Positions 11,807-23,255 of a stretch of 64,000 bases of DNA are shown here, piece by piece. How positions within the stretch are numbered: position 1 is the first letter of the stretch; each line of letters begins with the position of its first letter. The notes under the pieces are model-generated. The model was not told the origin of the DNA. It saw only the letters and a program-made list of their open reading frames with translations, and did no database searches. The stretch comes from Pomphorhynchus laevis. Lineage: Eukaryota > Acanthocephala > Palaeacanthocephala > Echinorhynchida > Pomphorhynchidae. The position numbers were made by a program, and so were the translations under genes. The stretch lies in the NCBI GenBank assembly GCA_012934845.2, contig WNNJ02001590.1, forward strand, positions 1-64,000, given 5' to 3'.

Positions 11807-12733
11807 CTTTTGTTTGTGAGTCTTTTTTTCTTTACTTTTTCTTTTCTTTTTTTAACAGTGCAACTGTGAGCTTTGCTCGTCTGTTTGTCGAAATAATAAT
11901 AATAATATTTGACTCTCTTAAACTACATTTGCTGAGTTTATCTTCATATCCTATGATTCTGCTTATAGGTGACTTCAACATTCATTACATAGAATGAGAA
12001 AGTAGCTTTTCACGACCACATCACAAAATTGGGAAAGTATTGAGTGACTTTCTGTTACTCGAAATTCTACTGGTTCGACATATTAAAATACCTACTTGTG
12101 TGACCAGGACGCATTATATACTTGATTTAGTCTTTACTAAGTGTTCGGGATACGTCTCAGGTGTTGGTTATGACGCACCAATCAGCAATCTCGATCACTG
12201 TGTACTCTATATGCTACTGTTGATTTTCAACAGGGCCTTTCAAAACTTCAATTTTAAAAGATGTTGTTTGGTAGGTGTTAATGCTAGTCAACTAGTTGCA
12301 AACCTCCCAAAGGGCATCTGGGATAGTCTTCATACTCACTTATGTTCGAATGTTCTAGTAGCCTTTGATCTTCTTGGAGAATTGAAGTGTATTTCAGACA
12401 TCCTTGTTCCGTTATGTGCCTGCAAGTCAAAACATGGTCATCTTCCTTGGTTCGACAGAGAGCTTCTTGATGCACTCGGGTCTCGCAACAAATTGTGGCA
12501 CATATTTAGGCGTTCTGCTTACTAACGTGCCTACATCGACTCTAAGAACTTATGCAATAGACTAAAATTTCAGAAACGCTATTCGTACGAAGAGGGTATC
12601 GTCATGGATGAACATTTGAATCATTTGAACACTAGGAGGTTTCGGTCATGTGTAAGAAATAACAAAATTCTTGTCACCACAATTAGCTCAATTCAAATGC
12701 CAGCTGAGATTTTAACCGAACCATCTCATATCG

Positions 12734-13717
12734 CCTAACATTTAGCTGATAGCTTCTCAGTGCAAGCTTCGATTATTGGCAAACAGTATGACTTTAGTTG
12801 GAATTATGTTCCGATTGCGCATCGGTGTTGTGTTTGTTCACTCAAAGTTTATGAGGTGTTAAACGAGGTTATGAAGCTCGATCCGTTCGCATCTTCGGGA
12901 CCAGATAATATTGCACCGTTCCTCGTCAAACCGCTATTGAACGTACTGTGTAATAGTTTAACTCTTTTTTAGATATAGCTTGGACACATCTTGGATTCCT
13001 AAGAGTTGGAAATGTGCAATTGTGGTACCCATTCCCAAAACGCATCCTGCTAGCTTTTCTACAGACTTTCGTCCCATCAGTTTGACCAGTGTATTTTGCA
13101 AACTCTTAGTAAAACTCATTGATAGTAGAATCAGGGATCATCTAAACTGTAATCATATATTGGTTGATTCTCAACATAGCTTCAGGTTTGGTCATGCATG
13201 CCCAACTAATCTACTAACCTCACGTATCGCTTAGCATTCAGCTGATAACTTCTCAATGCAAGCTTCGATTACTGACAGTGTGATTTTATTTTAAAGTATG
13301 TTCCGATTGCACATCTAATGTTGTGTTCGTCCACATAGAGTTGGTGAGGTGTTGAACGAGGCTATGAAGCTCAATTCGTTTGCATCTCCGAGACCAGGCA
13401 GTATTGTCCCCTTTCTCGTCAAAACCCTAGCGAAACGCACTGTGCAATGGTTTAACTATGTTTTTCATATATAGCTTGAACACATTCTAGATTCCTGATA
13501 GTTGGAAATGTTCAAATGAGGTACCCATTCCCAAAAAACCTCCTGCTAGCTTTTGTGCGGACTTTCGGCCAATCTGTTTGACCAGTGTATTTTGAAAACT
13601 CTTAGAAAGACTAATAGCTAGTAGAATCAGAGATCATCTGAACTCTAATCATACATTGGTTGATTCTCAACATAATTTTAGGATTGGAGTTCATGCTTAA
13701 CTAATCTACTAACTGCG
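12734..13717 (+). repeat. Tandem duplication of ~490 bp inside a LINE
   Basis: The segment beginning near ATTTAGCTGATAGCTTCTCA (12742) and ending at the ACTAATCTACTAAC stretch (13203-13217) is followed directly by a diverged copy beginning near CATTCAGCTGATAACTTCTC (13236) and ending at CTAATCTACTAACTGCGCG (~13700). Both encode the same RT finger region (IPKSWKCA, VPIPK, FRPISLTSVF). Divergence is substantial, so the duplication is old or was fixed in the source element. Confidence 0.8.
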
Positions 13718-13945
13718 CGTGAAGAATGAACAGATGCTCTGAGTGCTGGGTTCCAGGTTCATACAGTCTTCCTTGACTTTGCAAAAGCCTTTGATAGGGT
13801 GCGACATGATGGTAAAGTCTCCTTACTGTATCACTATGGACTCGATTCATATATTTGTGAGTGGGTTAGGCAATTTCTGTCAAATAGATATTTCAGAGTT
13901 TGTGTATGAGGTGTGCTTTGTGACTCGGTGAATGTTAAGTCTTGA

Positions 13946-14820
13946 GTGCCCCAAGGATCAGTCCTTGGCCCACTGCTCTATGTAATTTTTATTAATGATT
14001 TTCTACTCCGCTTATTATGCTCTCATCTAGCTTTTGCAGACGATTTAAAGATTTATTCGATTATTAGAAGTCCTGCTGATCGAGTATATTTACAAAATGA
14101 TCTGAACTCTCTGTCCAATTGGTGCGATTCTACTGGATTACGGTTGAATGCTGAACAATGTGTCCTTATGCAACTAGGTCGCCCGTCTGAAACTCTATGG
14201 TACTATATTGGAGATATTGTCTTAAAGGAAGTGTCTCATCATAAGGATTTAGGTAATATCGTCCATCGATCCTTGAAAACAAAGTTGAACACTGATTTCA
14301 CCCTAGGTAAAGCTACTCCGGCATTATATTGTATAAAATGCGCATTCGTCATGTTAAGCTGTCAAATCTTAAAGAGGTTATTCACATCCCTTGTCGGACC
14401 ATAATTGGAATACTGCATTCAGACTTTTTTCTTGTCCCTAAGCGAGAACTATTAGACCTGGAGTATATTCTTAGGCCGGGTTCGAGGTTCTGTGTCAGCT
14501 TAAGTGGTAGTAATTATCATGTACGTCTTAGCCGTATTGGAATGTTGTCGATACGTGATAAGTTCATAGCGTTAGAAATGCTTTGTCTATGGCATATGCC
14601 GAATAGTGCGGTGGATTATCCCAATGATGTAATCACTATTCGGGTAGGTAGGTTGCGGGGACATAGTAGAGTCTTGTATAAATCTCGATTCGGAAGATTA
14701 CCTAGAATATTTAGACTGTCGAGGAAGGGAATTAACATGTGGGATTCGCTGCTTGATGAAGTCGTTGCAACTCCAAGCTTGATCACGTTTAAATCACGAT
14801 GCTGCAAATGGATACATTAA
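13946..14820 (+). pseudogene. LINE reverse transcriptase C-terminal half (family C)
   Basis: Frame 13946-14404 carries motif B ([11 protein letters not shown]), motif C (AFADDLKIYS) and GLRLNAEQCVLMQLGRP. It overlaps frame 14329-14820, which carries the thumb to the natural end (FKSRCCKWIH). One frameshift near 14330-14400 separates them. Upstream motif A lies in yet another frame. Confidence 0.75.
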
Positions 14821-14975
14821 CAATGCCGCCATTCAGCAGCTCTACTGAACTATCCTATTTAGCTACGATCCGTTGAATGACTATTTGCTTTTTGTTTTTT
14901 GTCTATCTTTATCTTTTTTAGCTCTGCCTGAATAGCCTTTTGGCTTTAGCATTATTTGAATAAATAAATAAAAAT

Positions 14976-15442
14976 TACAAATCTTAGCTTCGGAAATAAG
15001 ACTCCACAAGAACATTAATCATTGCAACTTATTAAATTAATTTCGACGATAGGAACATGACTATGCTAATTAAGCATGTTTCAGTTAAAGGGTATTTAAC
15101 ATGGCTTTCGTCCAAACCACTTGAACGATTGGCATTAAACTATCCAAAACTCAATTCCACTACACAATCACCGTACGCTATTGTTGGGCTCCAAATGATG
15201 CGTTTCCAAGCTGCATATACTAGGAGCCCTTTTACGTGGTCCACACTATTCTTGTTAAACGGAGGATCTGTCTTCAATTCGACATAACATCGTGCGTGAT
15301 CTGCTAGCAAACAAATTGGTCGACGTAGGTCTATGCATCAAAGTAGATCCTGAGATACAGAACGTTCCCAATTTGTTTCTTTTCAACAACCCTTCTCCGA
15401 CAAGGTATTCAAACGCCAGATCATATATTAAATGTTATGGTT
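14976..15442. other. Unassigned segment between LINEs
   Basis: Short plus-strand frames (15057-15287, 15292-15519) have no recognisable motifs. The composition is more balanced than the AT-rich background, so this is probably old element sequence. Confidence 0.35.
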
Positions 15443-15520
15443 TAAAAAAAAGATTTATTTTAACGTGGCAAATGCGAGCCAGCGCACGCTTACATGACCA
15501 CAACAAAACAAGACTGTGAA

Positions 15521-17471
15521 TCAGGTGTCGAGAAGGTGTGAACGGAGGAGGTGTTTGAATGTGATAAAGGAGGGAGCGCGGCGGACGTTGAGAGGGAGTT
15601 GATTCCAGGCGAGTGAGGCGGCGACGAGGAAGGATCGGAGACCGTAGTTGTTGGAGTAATTAGGAACGTGGAGTAAGAGGGTATGACAGGAACGAAGCGA
15701 TAGCGAGGTGGGGCGAGTATCGTCTAAGAAAGGAAGGTTGATGAACGATGGGGAGCCGACAGCGATGAGACGAAAAGTAACGAGAAGAAGGCGGAGTTTG
15801 ATGCGGATGTGGATGGTGGGCCAGGAGAGTTGGGCAAGATATGTGGATGTGTGGTCGAAGCGACGGAGACGAAAGAGCACTCGAACGGCGGTGTTGATTA
15901 TTCGTTGTAGAGGTAGGATGATGGATTTTGGAGAATTGGCGAAAAGGCTAAGGCAGTAATCGATTTTAGGGAAAAGAAGCGATGAAAGAAGAGACATACA
16001 AGAACGGAAGTCGATACGGGGGCGGATACGGCGGATGTCACTGAAAATTAAGTTAGATGAGCGGACCTTGTCACGAACTAAGGGTTTAAGGGAAATGTGA
16101 TCATCAAAATGGAAGCCTAAGATAGGGAGATTGTGGACTATGGGGATGATCGATGAGGCAAAATATACAGTGGGAGAAGATATGTTTGGTTTACCTGGGA
16201 GGATCACCATTATTTTGGACTTTTCGGGGTTTAGAACGAGATGGAGATTGGAGAGACGTTTGTAGATACAAGAAAGACAGTTGGAGCCAGAAATGTCTAT
16301 ATCGCGTATGCGATGTGCGGGTGCATGAGCATAGATTAGAATGTCATCGGCGTATTGCATGACCTTAAATAAGTAAGGTTTGATAAACGGAGATAGATCG
16401 CCAAGCAGAAGAGAGCAAAGCAGGGTTCCTAGGACTGAACCTTGTGGTACCCCGCAAAAAAATAGGGATGGGAGGGGAGGATGATGAATTAGAACAGACG
16501 CGAAAGGAACGGTCGGATAGATATGAGGCGAACCATGCTACGGAGGAGGAAGAAAAGCCGTAATCATAACGAAGGCGAGAAATGAGGACGGAGTAATCGA
16601 CAGTGTCGAATGCGGAGGAGAGGTCGAGGGAGATTAGGACACTATATAGAGCCTTGTCTCGAGAAATGAGTAAGTCGTTGTACACTTTTATGCATGCGAT
16701 TTCTGTGGAGTGATTAGAGCGGAAAGCGGATTGGAAAGGAGGGTATAGATTGGATGAGTAGAGATAAGCGTTGATCTGTATTAATATGAGGCGTTCTAAG
16801 AGCTTAGAAAGAGTTGGGAGTAGTGAAATGGGGCGATAGCTAGGAAGAAGGGAGGGTTCGAGCGATTGTTTCTTAAGAAGGGGACGAACAATTGCGGATT
16901 TCCAATGTGAAGGGAAGATACGACTGCGGATGGACGAGTTAAACAAGGTTGTGAGAAATGGGGATATCGATGAGCATATAGATTTTAATATGTGAGTAGG
17001 CAGGGGATCGGCAGGTGAGGTTTTGTTGGGCAAGGACATGAGGACAGATGATACTTCTGTAGGTGAGACAGGGAGAAGATGAAAGAGTTCCGGAAGGATG
17101 AGGCTAGACTGGGCAGAGTGGGATAGGATGGAGACCGGGGTGTGAGAGAGCAACGTGGATACTTTAGTCTGGAGAAATGACGAATAATCATTGGCATTGA
17201 TGTTGCACGGCGAAGAGGAGCGAGCAAGGATTGAGTTAAAAGTATGCCAGAGAGTCTTAGAGTTGAATGAAGTGATGATTTTTATGCTGCCAGAAGGAGT
17301 TGCATTTGGTACGTAGTAGGTTGAGATGAGACAGGCGAAGAGCAATATAGGAATCACGGAAAGACGGAGTGATCGAGCGGAAATCACGTCTGAGAGAGCG
17401 GTGATAGACTCAAAAAGCATGGCGGAGTCGACGCTTTGAGAGTAGGCATTGGATGTCAAACCATGGGGCAC
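15521..17471 (-). pseudogene. LINE reverse transcriptase (family A), one-base slip
   Basis: Two frames make up the RT: 17471-16365 (fingers, motif [16 protein letters not shown]) and 16360-15521 (motif [18 protein letters not shown], thumb, C-terminus ending LLRSHLLDT). The break coincides with a run of seven A at about 16456-16462; the sister copy at 47.54 kb has six A there, so a single inserted base explains the frame change just at motif B. Otherwise this RT looks close to intact. The protein would reverse-transcribe its own RNA at nicked chromosomal DNA. Confidence 0.88.
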
Positions 17472-17576
17472 GGTGCAAGCGACGGTGTGGGTGAGACTTG
17501 AAGGGCAAGAGAATATCGAGAGTGGATGTGAGTTCAGAGTCGAAAAGAAAGGCGGGATCGTGAGGAGATGAATATG

Positions 17577-18089
17577 TTATTGTGGGTAATGATTGAGATG
17601 ATTTGAGTAAGGCAGAGCGCAGAAGGGAGAGGTCAAGATTTCTCCAATGGCGACGTAGGATTGTAGGTGTGTGAGGAGGGGTGTGGTTGTGAGTGAGATC
17701 AAGGGTGATAAGAAAGTGATCGGATAGACCAGGATCAGAGATGGACAGTGAGGTGTAGGGGTATTGATTTTGTGAAGAGACGCGGGGTGACGCGCGAATG
17801 CGACGATGCCGCCATGATTAGAGAATTTAGAAGGGCATGAGCTGAGGTGGCGTGCAGATTCGACTAGGGAGCAACCGGCAGGGAGCAGACGGCGAATGGA
17901 AAGGTCGTCGGAATCTGAGTGCCAGGATTCGGTGAGGCAGAAGAGATCGATGGATTGCTTGGTGAATAGGTTGAGGGTAAGATCGGATTTATTGAGAATA
18001 GATCTAGTGTTGAGGAGACCGAGGCGGAAACCGTGTGTTGTGGCGAAAGAGTCTAGTGGAGAAGACACATAGGAGATATGGAGCACCAT
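17577..18089 (-). pseudogene. LINE AP endonuclease (family A), internally deleted
   Basis: The frame begins with a standard endonuclease N-terminus (LGLLNTRSILNKSDL, FCLTESWHSD, then NHGGIVAFAR) and then passes at about position 17760 straight to the linker region (TPHCPSLILVYPITF). That linker is also seen after the GDFN box in the copy at 6.98-7.97 kb. The GDFN and SDH catalytic boxes are therefore missing here. Confidence 0.8.
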
Positions 18090-18129
18090 CGAATTTTGAG
18101 GCGAGTGTAGACAACTTAAAAATTTCCGT

Positions 18130-18850
18130 CTATGTTTCGGATGGAGAGTGATGTTTCGCCGTTTTCCTCGCTATGGCGTTTTTCGATGCGGGCTGAAGAG
18201 ATTTGAGCGATTTCAGAAAGGGCGCGATCGGGGAAAATTCGAGTAGTTGAAGATGACATGAGTTTAAATCGTTGAGAGAGGACAGAATACGCGTGAGATC
18301 AATGCTTGAAAACAATTTTTAGGAGAGGGGGCTGGGAAGGATTAGATTGAGAAGATTTGTTTAGACGGATGAATGCGACAGGAGAAATGTCCTTGAAAAA
18401 GGATGGTTTATCCGCAGGAACAATAGACGAGAGGATGGATCTGAAGGCGGAAACATCGTGGTCCAGACGTGCTTGTGGAGATAAGGAGTTGGAAGGCGTG
18501 ATATTAGTGACAATGACGCAACGATCGCGAGAAGGAAAGCGCTTCCGTAAAGGAGGACGACTGACGTGAGTAGGTAAGATCACGATAGAAGAGCTGGCAG
18601 TTGATGATTTAGGGGGATTTGGTTTGACGACGGTAGACATAGAAGATGATAATAAAGAGGGTGGCAAGCGATGTGATGAAAGGTTATGAGTGGAAGGATA
18701 GTGGAGGTTGGTGGAGGTGATTTTGATTGATGGATGCAAGTTATTGAGAAACGAGACGGGAAGGACGGGACGTGGGGTGTCGGGGAGTGAAGATGACATG
18801 GAATGGGAAGTGTAGATGTTGGCAGGGTCGGTGGGTGGAGAAAGGACATT
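18130..18850 (-). pseudogene. LINE ORF1-like protein (family A)
   Basis: A 166-codon frame (18799-18299) followed by 18315-18130 encodes a Ser/Pro-rich N-terminal part and a folded segment starting DRCVIVTNITPSNSLSPQ and ending PPLLKIVFKH. This layout (basic strand, D-x(n)-L, then R/K-x-VF) resembles the RNA-binding ORF1 domain found before the endonuclease in L2/CR1 LINEs. The frame changes once near 18305. The assignment rests on pattern and position only. Confidence 0.5.
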
Positions 18851-19111
18851 AGAAACGATGGGGTAGTTTGAGTTGACGTGTTGGATGTTGATATGTGCTT
18901 ATTGGAAAGGTTGCAGATTAGTTTGTTGGCACAAAAACCACATACGAAGTATTCTTAAGCCTTATTCTTGTCGCAGGCGATTGTCTTTCAGACGCTGCAG
19001 TCGTGAATTGAGCACTGTACTTGCAGTTGTCCATAGTTGGTGTCGGTCATAGTTGTTTTCTTACGTCCTCCCATAAACTTGTAAGAATGTATTTCAATCA
19101 ATTTTTTAACC

Positions 19112-19850
19112 GATGGTTGTCGTCGATTGTTGTCGTCGATGTTTGTCGTCGATTGTTGTCGTCGATGGTTGTCGTCGATGGTTGTCGTCGATGGTTGTCG
19201 TCGATGGTTGTCGTCGATGGTTGTCGTCGATGGTTGTCGTCGATGGTTGTCGTCGATGGTTGTCGTCGATGGTTGTCGTCGATGGTTGTCGTCGATGGTT
19301 GTCGTCGATGGTTGTCGTCGATGGTTGTCGTCGATGGTTGTCGTCGATTGTTGTCGTCGATGGTTGTCGTCGATTGTTGTCGTCGATGGTTGTCGTCGAT
19401 GGTTGTCGTCGATGGTTGTCGTCGATGGTTGTCGTCGATGGTTGTCGTCGATGGTTGTCGTCGATGGTTGTCGTCGATGGTTGTCGTCGATGGTTGTCGT
19501 CGATGGTTGTCGTCGATGGTTGTCGTCGATGGTTGTCGTCGATGGTTGTCGTCGATGGTTGTCGTCGATGGTTGTCGTCGATGGTTGTCGTCGATGGTTG
19601 TCGTCGATGGTTGTCGTCGATGGTTGTCGTCGATGGTTGTCGTCGATGGTTGTCGTCGATGGTTGTCGTCGATGGTTGTCGTCGATGGTTGTCGTCGATG
19701 GTTGTCGTCGATGGTTGTCGTCGATGGTTGTCGTCGATGGTTGTCGTCGATGGTTGTCGTCGATGGTTGTCGTCGATGGTTGTCGTCGATGGTTGTCGTC
19801 GATGGTTGTCGTCGATGGTTGTCGTCGATGGTTGTCGTCGATGCTTGCTG
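19112..19850. repeat. 13-bp minisatellite, 56 units
   Basis: The unit gatggttgtcgtc runs in exact register from 19112 to 19839 (728 bp = 56 x 13), followed by a degenerate unit to about 19850. Only a few units vary (gattgttgtcgtc, gatgtttgtcgtc), mostly at the left end and near 19345-19375. Because 13 is one more than a multiple of three, each forward frame cycles through all phases and encodes the same 13-residue repeat (MVVVDGCRRWLSS). The three long forward ORFs (19021-19984) are therefore artefacts. Confidence 0.97.
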
Positions 19851-20595
19851 TATTTACTTTAGATTGTATTTACTTTAGATTTCAAACTTTTTATGGTTTA
19901 TACGGGGATAGAACGGAGCGGTATTTATTAAACGTTTGTGTGTTCAACCATTTGGCACCCAGCTACTTCTTAAAATTGCATTAAGCTAACTTTCAATGTT
20001 ATGAACAGAAAAAGGTAACAAAATACGGTAATCGAATTGCCTATATATAGAGAAATATCAAAGTTTCATCCTCTTATATTTTGAACGTTGGGTACAGCAT
20101 GAACACATGGAATTTACTCAAACACATCGCCTAGATCAAATCTGAGAAAATGCCTAAACAATACTACAAATGTATTCGAACATTGCGATGCACAATTGGC
20201 TTCAAACTTGCGAAAATCAGTTCCATGCTTATTAGAGCATAAAGTAGAAAATGTAATTTAATGTGATTTGATTTGGATTTTCTATTTTTCATTTTTACTC
20301 AATAAATTGTTGTATCAAAATAGTAAATGCTAACTCATATGCTTTTACTGTGACAGTGTGAAGCATCCCAGGCCTTTCAGTGCCTTGCGTTAAATGCCAA
20401 AATGCTGATTGTAGTAGTCTTTCATTTTGCTAAGGTGTGCATGTAAAACTAATTCAATTAGCCCAAGTACGATATAAAATTTCTCAATTGTCATCTTCAG
20501 AACTGGCGAAGTTACTGATATTTGTAGGAGTGAATATTACTAAAATGGATGATCTTATCAATACTAGTAGCAGTGTTAACTTTATATAATCAAAA
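19851..20595. other. Non-coding
   Basis: AT-rich sequence without a clear feature. A minus-strand CTGAAGA...GAAA stretch near 20468-20500 is too degenerate to call a ribozyme. Confidence 0.4.
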
Positions 20596-20936
20596 ATGGT
20601 CGAACACTATAGAATACCAGTTACGTATAGTCATGAATATGCTCGAATAGCGCTGTCTTCTTTAAGGTGTGTTCTTAGTGAAATACCTATACTAGATTTA
20701 GAGCTCATGTGAGTCAAATATCGTAATGGCAAATGTTTCATCCACGGTGACTTTTTACTGATATAATTCTAGGTCATCATTTCATTAGATTTATCGAGCG
20801 CATTTTGCTAAAGTTAAGAGGCGAAGATCCGGAAATTGTTATTAAAGCACTTGAAGCAATGAGCACTGATCCGAAGCAGTTATCTAAGTATGTCAGAGGC
20901 GACATACATTTAATCCAAATTAAATCTCGTCAATGA
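20596..20936 (+). CDS. Putative two-exon host gene fragment, helical-repeat-like protein
   Basis: ATG at 20596 opens a frame that would splice at a consensus donor (at|gtgagt, exon end 20708) to an acceptor after cattag (20788), giving an 80-bp intron close to the short class seen in Dishevelled. The phase is kept. Exon 2 reads FIERILLKLRGEDPEIVIKA then LEAMSTDPKQLSKYV and either stops at 20936 or ends at a second good donor (aa|gtatgt, 20887). The leucine-rich amphipathic spacing suggests HEAT/ARM-type helices, but no family is recognised. A family B LINE begins about 20 bp downstream and may have interrupted it. An old element fragment is the alternative. Confidence 0.35.
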
Positions 20937-20954
20937 TGGCCTAACGAGGACACG

Positions 20955-23255
20955 TTTATACGATTAACCAATATGATTCTCCTATTGGTTTGTCTGATCA
21001 CTGTGTAGTTAAAGTTTTGCTAAATATACAAATGAGGGTGTTTCATCGTGCTCGGTACAAACGTCAGATTAATGTTTTTCGGGCGAACTATGATATTATT
21101 ACATCAAAGCTGCATAGAGTAAGTTGGCCTGATCCGGCTGTTGTCGGAGTTGACGAGGCCTGGGATCATTTTCGCGTAACGCTTTATTCTCTAATGGTAA
21201 AATTCTCACCTTTGAAGTCTAAGACTAGTCGGAAAAGCGCTCGTTGGTTTGATACTGTGCTGGCTACTGCGATGAAGGCTCGTGACTTCAGTTTCAAATG
21301 CTTTAAGGGTGGGTTTTGTGAATATGGTGTTTATAAGCAGGCGAGAAATTTCTTCAATTCTTTAAAGCGACATAAGCGCTATTTATTTAAAAATGGTCTA
21401 GCTCATAGTTGTAGACATGATCCCAAAGCTCTCTTTCTATATGTGAATAGTAGTAGGAACGCTAATAAAACAATTGGCCAATATTTTGATAGCGTTATTG
21501 AAGACGACCTTGCTGAGATGTTCTCAAGACATTTTTACTTGTACAAAGAGACTACAAACGAGTGTTCTGAACCTATCCAGAACAGTGAGACGATAAGAGG
21601 TGCTAGTGTTTCATATCCTAGTTTAGACATAGCTAATTTGATAACTCCTGAGAAAGTTTTAGCTGAACTGCATCGTCTTAAAGAGACAAACTCCAAAGGT
21701 GCTGATTTGTTACCTTCGATATATCTTCGTCGAATAGCAGACTCAATATATACACCACTTTGTAACATATTTCGACAATCTATTATTGATACAACTCTTC
21801 CAAAAGAGTGGAAACAATCGACCATTCACCCCATCTTCAAAAAGGGTAATAGATCTTCAGTAGACAATTATAGACCAGTAAGTATTACTTGCTTATGTTG
21901 TAGAATGTTAGAGCGAATTATACATGGTTATATGGTCAAGTTTTATAGTGAGAATAATGTAATAGCTTCTGAGCAACATGGTTTCCGTAAGGGTTATTCG
22001 ACAGTTACTAATCTACTCGCAGCCCATCTTGATTGGTCAGCTAATAAAGCCGTATCAAATTGCTACTGACATAATATTCTTCGATTTCTCTAAGGCATTT
22101 GACAGAGTAGACCATAGATTCCTCCTAAATAAACTAGAGAAAAGTGGCATTTCATTTTTGCTTGTTAGATGGATTGAATCGTTTTTAAGCAATCGTAGTT
22201 ATTGTGTGCATGTAGATAATTTTTACTCTTCTTCGTGGTCATGTAATATAGGGGTGCCTCAAGGTTCAGTATTGGGTCCATTGTTATTTAGTGTCTACAT
22301 CAACGATATCCCGGAATTTATTGATTCTCGGATGCTTTTATATGCAGACGATTTGAAAATCTGGCGGGCAATTCGTTCACCCAATGATATAGTTAAACTG
22401 CAACGGGATATCGATGAAGTCGAAAATTGGGCTCTGCTCAATAGGTTGATTGTAAATATATCAAAATGCAAACATTTACGTGTTCGTGGCAGAAATGCTC
22501 AATCTTTAGTTAATTATAGCTTTCAAAGCAGTGATATAGAACGAGTGAACAAATATAAGGACTTGGGAGTGTGGATAAACAGTGATTTGAGTACCGTCAC
22601 ACATACTAAACATGCTTGTTCAAATGCGTTGGGGATAATCGGTCAACTTCGACGCACTTTCATTGCACTCAATCAATTTGCCCTACGTCCGCTAATCTTT
22701 GCTCATGTGTTGAGCCGTCTTCTATATGCTGCGCCGTGTGTGTATCCCCAAAATTCAAAAGAACATATTAGTTCAGAGAGGGTACTTCATAGAGCTACCA
22801 AGCTAGCACCGCAACTGAAATTTTTGTCATACCCTGATCGATTAAAAGCACTTAGACTTGAGACTGTCACGTGGACCCGCCGGTACATCGATATGAGTAT
22901 GGTCTGGCAAATTCTTAATGATTTGGATCATCCACTTCGAGATTGTCTTCATTTGCGCTCATCCAATATCCTCCGAGGCAATGGTTTAACCCTGCGACGT
23001 GAAAGGATAAGAAAATCACGAGCTGTCCAATTTGATCGGCGAGTTGTATCTCTGTGGAATAGGCTTGGAGAGTCAACAGTGTGCAGTAGCAATATCAACG
23101 AATTCAAAAAGAAATTACGGATGGAGGATGCCATGGGGAAAGCTGCTTTTCCGTATTTGTGATACTTTTATTATATTTTCTTTTTTTCTGCAGTGAACCA
23201 GCCAATTAAGCCATGCTTTTATGTGCTGTTGAAACATTAATAATAATAATAATTA
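20955..23255 (+). mobile_element. CR1/Jockey-like LINE (family B), 5'-truncated copy
   Basis: The copy starts inside the endonuclease, just before its last catalytic box (LSDHCVVKVLL, 20985-21020), and runs through linker and RT to a (AAT)n tail at 23239-23251. It is a close relative of the copy at 8.4-11.9 kb. Confidence 0.88.
20990..23162 (+). pseudogene. LINE reverse transcriptase (family B), single frameshift
   Basis: Frame 20990-22069 carries the endonuclease end, the linker, STIHPIFKKGNRSSVDNYRP and QHGFRKGYSTVTNLL. Frame 21978-23162 carries IIFFDFSKAFDRVDHRFL (motif A), [19 protein letters not shown] (motif B), LYADDLKIW (motif C) and the thumb to its natural end. The change is near 22050-22070, between the GFRKG box and motif A; otherwise both parts are open. 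All catalytic aspartates are present. The ancestral enzyme is an RNA-directed DNA polymerase; this copy is inactive by truncation and frameshift. Confidence 0.88.

Larger units (their letters stand above)
8361..11910 (+). mobile_element. CR1/Jockey-like LINE (family B), long copy
   Basis: The longest family B copy spans an upstream segment with short broken frames (8368-8921), an AP endonuclease, an RT and a (AAT)n tail at about 11893-11909. The exact 5' end is unclear. The second copy of the family is at 20.96-23.25 kb with the same RT wording ([30 protein letters not shown]). Confidence 0.85.
11911..14975 (+). mobile_element. CR1/Jockey-like LINE (family C), degraded copy with an internal duplication
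   Basis: Pieces occur in order: endonuclease GDFNIH (11970-11990), endonuclease end with LDHCVL (12040-12525), an RT finger region repeated twice in tandem (12734-13222 and about 13229-13717), motif A FLDFAKAFDRVRHD (13760-13810), motif [15 protein letters not shown] (13946), motif C FADDLKIY (14035), and thumb (14329-14820). The 3' UTR ends with a small hairpin (TAGCC-TTTT-GGCT) and an (AAAT)n tail at 14960-14972. There are several stops and frameshifts. The better preserved relative is at 25.97-27.82 kb. Confidence 0.85.
15443..18870 (-). mobile_element. L2-type LINE (family A), longest copy
   Basis: Read on the minus strand: an ORF1-like segment (18870-18130), AP endonuclease N-terminal half (18089-17577), RT (17471-15521), and 3' UTR with hairpin (15462-15490) and A/T tail at 15443-15460. 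This is the most complete family A copy in the window and is nearly identical over the shared part to the copy at 46520-48471, which argues for recent activity. An internal deletion removes the middle of the endonuclease. Confidence 0.88.

Noticed and set aside
19112-19850. CRISPR-like array
   Set aside because: There are no spacers; the 13-bp units abut directly in a eukaryotic context.
19021-19984. Three long overlapping forward ORFs (249-285 codons)
   Set aside because: They are the 13-bp minisatellite read in its three frames; all give the same repeat peptide.
20468-20505. Minus-strand CTGAAGATGACAATTGAGAAA as a hammerhead
   Set aside because: Stem II cannot form convincingly and TATC does not follow GAAA at once; at most it is a decayed relic.
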